From positions 1 through 5,749 of the forward strand of contig JAGBQP010000086.1 of NCBI GenBank assembly GCA_017632825.1: 5,749 bases of DNA, written 5' to 3'. Positions 3,959 through 5,749 of this stretch are shown here, in pieces. A program made the position numbers and the translations under genes. Position 1 is the first letter of the stretch. Every line of letters starts with the position of its first letter. This stretch comes from Prevotella sp. (GTDB lineage Bacteria > Bacteroidota > Bacteroidia > Bacteroidales > Bacteroidaceae). The notes under the pieces are model-generated. The model did no database searches, had not been told where the DNA came from, and worked only from the letters and a program-made list of their open reading frames with translations.

Positions 3959-5749
3959 TTATCTCAGTTCTGCACCGAGTTGCTTCTTGATATTGGTAAT
4001 CAGCTTCTGCATGATGGCTTCAATCTGCTTGTCTCCCATCGTCTTCTCCTCGTCTTGGAGAATAAAGTTGACGGCATAAGATTTCTTACCAGCAGGCAGT
4101 TTGTCACCCTCATAGACATCGAACAGCTCTACCTTCTTCAAGAGCTTTTTCTCTGTCTGGCGTGCCACTTGCTCTATCTGTGCAAACTCTACGGAGTTGT
4201 CCACCAGCAGGGCGAGGTCTCGGCTGACTGCAGGGAACTTAGGTACTTCGCTAAAGAGCACCTCATTCTTCTTTGTAGCCTTCATGAGCTGTGTCCAGTT
4301 CATCTCGGCGTAGAAGACGGTGTTATCTATTCCAAACTGTTTCTGCAGCTTCTTTGTAAGAATACCTAACTCAACCAGTTTCTTACCACCACGATTCTCG
4401 ATGGTCAGTCCGGCAGCGAAAATAGGATTCTCCGACTTCTTACGGACAGTGGCGCCAGACTTCAGTCCTATGCGGCGCAGTACATTCTCTACGTAAGCCG
4501 AGAGTTCATAGAACGTAGCGTCTTCGTTTTGGTGAGCCCATGAGCCCTCAACGCGCTTGCCGGTTAGCCACATCGCCAGATGATACTGTTCCAAATAGGC
4601 CTGCATGGGGTTCTCTGGATCATTTTTCTCGGGCGAGAAGGTATAGACGTTGCCAAACTCGAAGAAACGCAGATTCTGGTTTCGTCGGTTTGCATTGTGA
4701 GCAACACTCTCCAGACCGCCATAAAGCAACGTCTGACGCATGACGTTGAGGTCGCTCGAAAGCGGGTTCATGATGCGGACGAGGGTCGGATTACTCTGAG
4801 TATTCTGATCATTCTGATTGTTCTGATTCTCGTAGTAAGCAGCCTTCGTCAGCGAGTTGTTCAGAATCTCGTTGAAACCTTCACCAACCAACTGTTCGCT
4901 GACCAAATTGGCCAGTTTGTGCTTGCGGTCCTCGTCGCCCTTGATGACAAGCGAGCCTTTCAGCTGAGTGGGTATCTCTACATTATTATAACCATAGATA
5001 CGCAGGATGTCCTCAACGACATCGCATGGACGTGTTACGTCTACACGGTAAGCAGGAATTTCCAGCAGGATTCCGTCGGCTCCTTCGCTGAGTACCTTCA
5101 TTTCAAGCGACTCGCAGATATCCTTTATGGTCTCAACAGGAATCTCCTTACCAATGAGTGAATAGACATAGTCATACTGAAGTGAGACCTGTGGATTATT
5201 CATTTTGGTGGGATATTCGTCACGAATCTCCATGGACACCTTACCTCCAGCCAATTCTTTACAGAGCATGGCAGCCTGCTTGAGAGCATAGATAACGCCA
5301 TTGGGGTCAATGCCACGCTCGAAACGGAACGAGGCGTCAGTTGACAAACCGTGGCGACGCGCAGACTTGCGAATCCATGTTGGGTGGAAATATGCAGCCT
5401 CTAGCACAACGTTGTGTGTTGTCTCATAAGTACCGCTACCCTTGCCACCAAAGACACCAGCGATGCACATTGGCTCCTCTGCGTTGCAGATGGCCAAATC
5501 GCGGTTGCTGAGTTTGTGCTCTTCACTGTCGAGTGTAACGAAGGGTGTGCCCTCGGGCATGGTCTTCACCACAATTTTATGTCCAGTCACCATGTCGGCA
5601 TCAAAACAATGCAACGGTTGACCGTAAGCAAACATGATGTAGTTGGTAATGTCAACGATATTATTGATAGGACGTAAGCCTACGGTTGTTAGCTTAGCCT
5701 TCAGCCAATCGGGCGATTCTTTAACTTCGCAATCGGTGATGCTGACGCA
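3959..5749 (-). CDS. pheT: Phenylalanine-tRNA ligase beta subunit, 5' end outside window
   Basis: The frame is open to the window edge and gives 596 residues of a protein that is about 820 in this group. The N-terminal EMAP-like tRNA-binding and B1 domains (over 200 residues) are therefore missing by truncation of the window, not of the gene. PheT pairs with PheS as a tetramer that charges tRNA-Phe. In visible-fragment numbering, the B3/4 editing domain opens the fragment (RPINNIVDITNYIMFAYGQP, 27-46, and ARRHGLSTDASFRFERG, 130-146). The B5 domain is at about 190-260 and ends with the metal-associated DVVEDILRIYGYNN (243-256). The B6/7 aminoacyl-synthetase-like domain follows (NPLSSDLNVMRQTLLYGG at 328-345). 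The C-terminal FDX-ACB tRNA-binding domain covers about 500-596 (FPAVSRDLALLVD at 505-517). Residues 307-320 are an Asn/Gln-rich insertion encoded by 9-bp repeats. The stop is TAA and yebC follows 50 bases later. Confidence 0.95.
   Translation of the reverse strand, partial: CVSITDCEVKESPDWLKAKLTTVGLRPINNIVDITNYIMFAYGQPLHCFDADMVTGHKIVVKTMPEGTPFVTLDSEEHKLSNRDLAICNAEEPMCIAGVFGGKGSGTYETTHNVVLEAAYFHPTWIRKSARRHGLSTDASFRFERGIDPNGVIYALKQAAMLCKELAGGKVSMEIRDEYPTKMNNPQVSLQYDYVYSLIGKEIPVETIKDICESLEMKVLSEGADGILLEIPAYRVDVTRPCDVVEDILRIYGYNNVEIPTQLKGSLVIKGDEDRKHKLANLVSEQLVGEGFNEILNNSLTKAAYYENQNNQNDQNTQSNPTLVRIMNPLSSDLNVMRQTLLYGGLESVAHNANRRNQNLRFFEFGNVYTFSPEKNDPENPMQAYLEQYHLAMWLTGKRVEGSWAHQNEDATFYELSAYVENVLRRIGLKSGATVRKKSENPIFAAGLTIENRGGKKLVELGILTKKLQKQFGIDNTVFYAEMNWTQLMKATKKNEVLFSEVPKFPAVSRDLALLVDNSVEFAQIEQVARQTEKKLLKKVELFDVYEGDKLPAGKKSYAVNFILQDEEKTMGDKQIEAIMQKLITNIKKQLGAELR
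4792..4827 (-). repeat. Four 9-bp tandem units in pheT encoding an Asn/Gln-rich loop
   Basis: On the plus strand four 9-base units run TACTCTGAG, TATTCTGAT, CATTCTGAT and TGTTCTGAT. In the pheT frame the stretch yields ENQ-NNQ-NDQ-NTQ. It sits between an AAYY sequence and the conserved NPLSSD motif in the B6/7 domain, a place suited to a surface loop. The length is a multiple of three, so copy-number change would not break the frame. Confidence 0.7.

Noticed and set aside
4540..5161. Plus-strand open frames of 67 and 193 codons across pheT
   Set aside because: They are antisense to a strongly supported conserved gene and have no protein-like motifs.

Overview
The window looks like chromosomal DNA of a Bacteroidales bacterium, most likely Prevotella or a close relative. 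Three things point there. The proteins have Bacteroidetes-type sequences: a YebC beginning MGRAFEYRKA, a PheT with RPCDVVEDILRIYGYNN, and a small RpoD-like sigma factor. Perfect TAnnTTTG promoter boxes of the Bacteroidetes type lie upstream of genes. There are no clear Shine-Dalgarno sequences. No tRNA, rRNA, CRISPR array, insertion sequence or phage gene was seen.

Layout. The plus strand opens with the 3' end of thrA (aspartokinase-homoserine dehydrogenase, 1-435). A strong intrinsic terminator (447-478) and a -7 promoter box (438-445) follow, then an ApgM-like phosphomutase (485-1759). In thr operons this family is the proposed functional substitute for homoserine kinase. Facing it is a short RpoD-family sigma factor (1847-2566, minus). 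The apgM terminator hairpin lies inside the 3' coding end of that sigma gene. A divergent promoter region (about 2567-2648) separates the sigma gene from a small lipoprotein of unknown function (2649-3044, plus). The lipoprotein converges on yebC (3174-3908, minus). Between them is an array of 21-bp units, one inverted and at least three direct. Upstream of yebC on the minus strand is pheT (3959-5749, 5' end outside the window). pheT and yebC probably form one transcription unit of translation-related genes.

How the genes fit together. thrA and the apgM-like gene would supply homoserine and then O-phosphohomoserine for threonine synthesis. The threonine synthase gene thrC, which often follows in this group, is not next. 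PheT (Phe-tRNA charging and editing) and YebC (translation factor family) both serve protein synthesis. The sigma factor and the lipoprotein share an intergenic promoter region, but no functional link between them can be shown.

The most unusual items are: the sigma factor with a shortened region 3 and the WW pair of region 2.3 replaced by VQ; the 21-bp repeat array, which stays open in the lipoprotein's reading frame beyond two stop codons and spells heptads; the terminator directly abutting the apgM start codon; and an Asn/Gln triplet-repeat loop in PheT. No complete new multi-gene system is evident. Most of the window is core housekeeping sequence.
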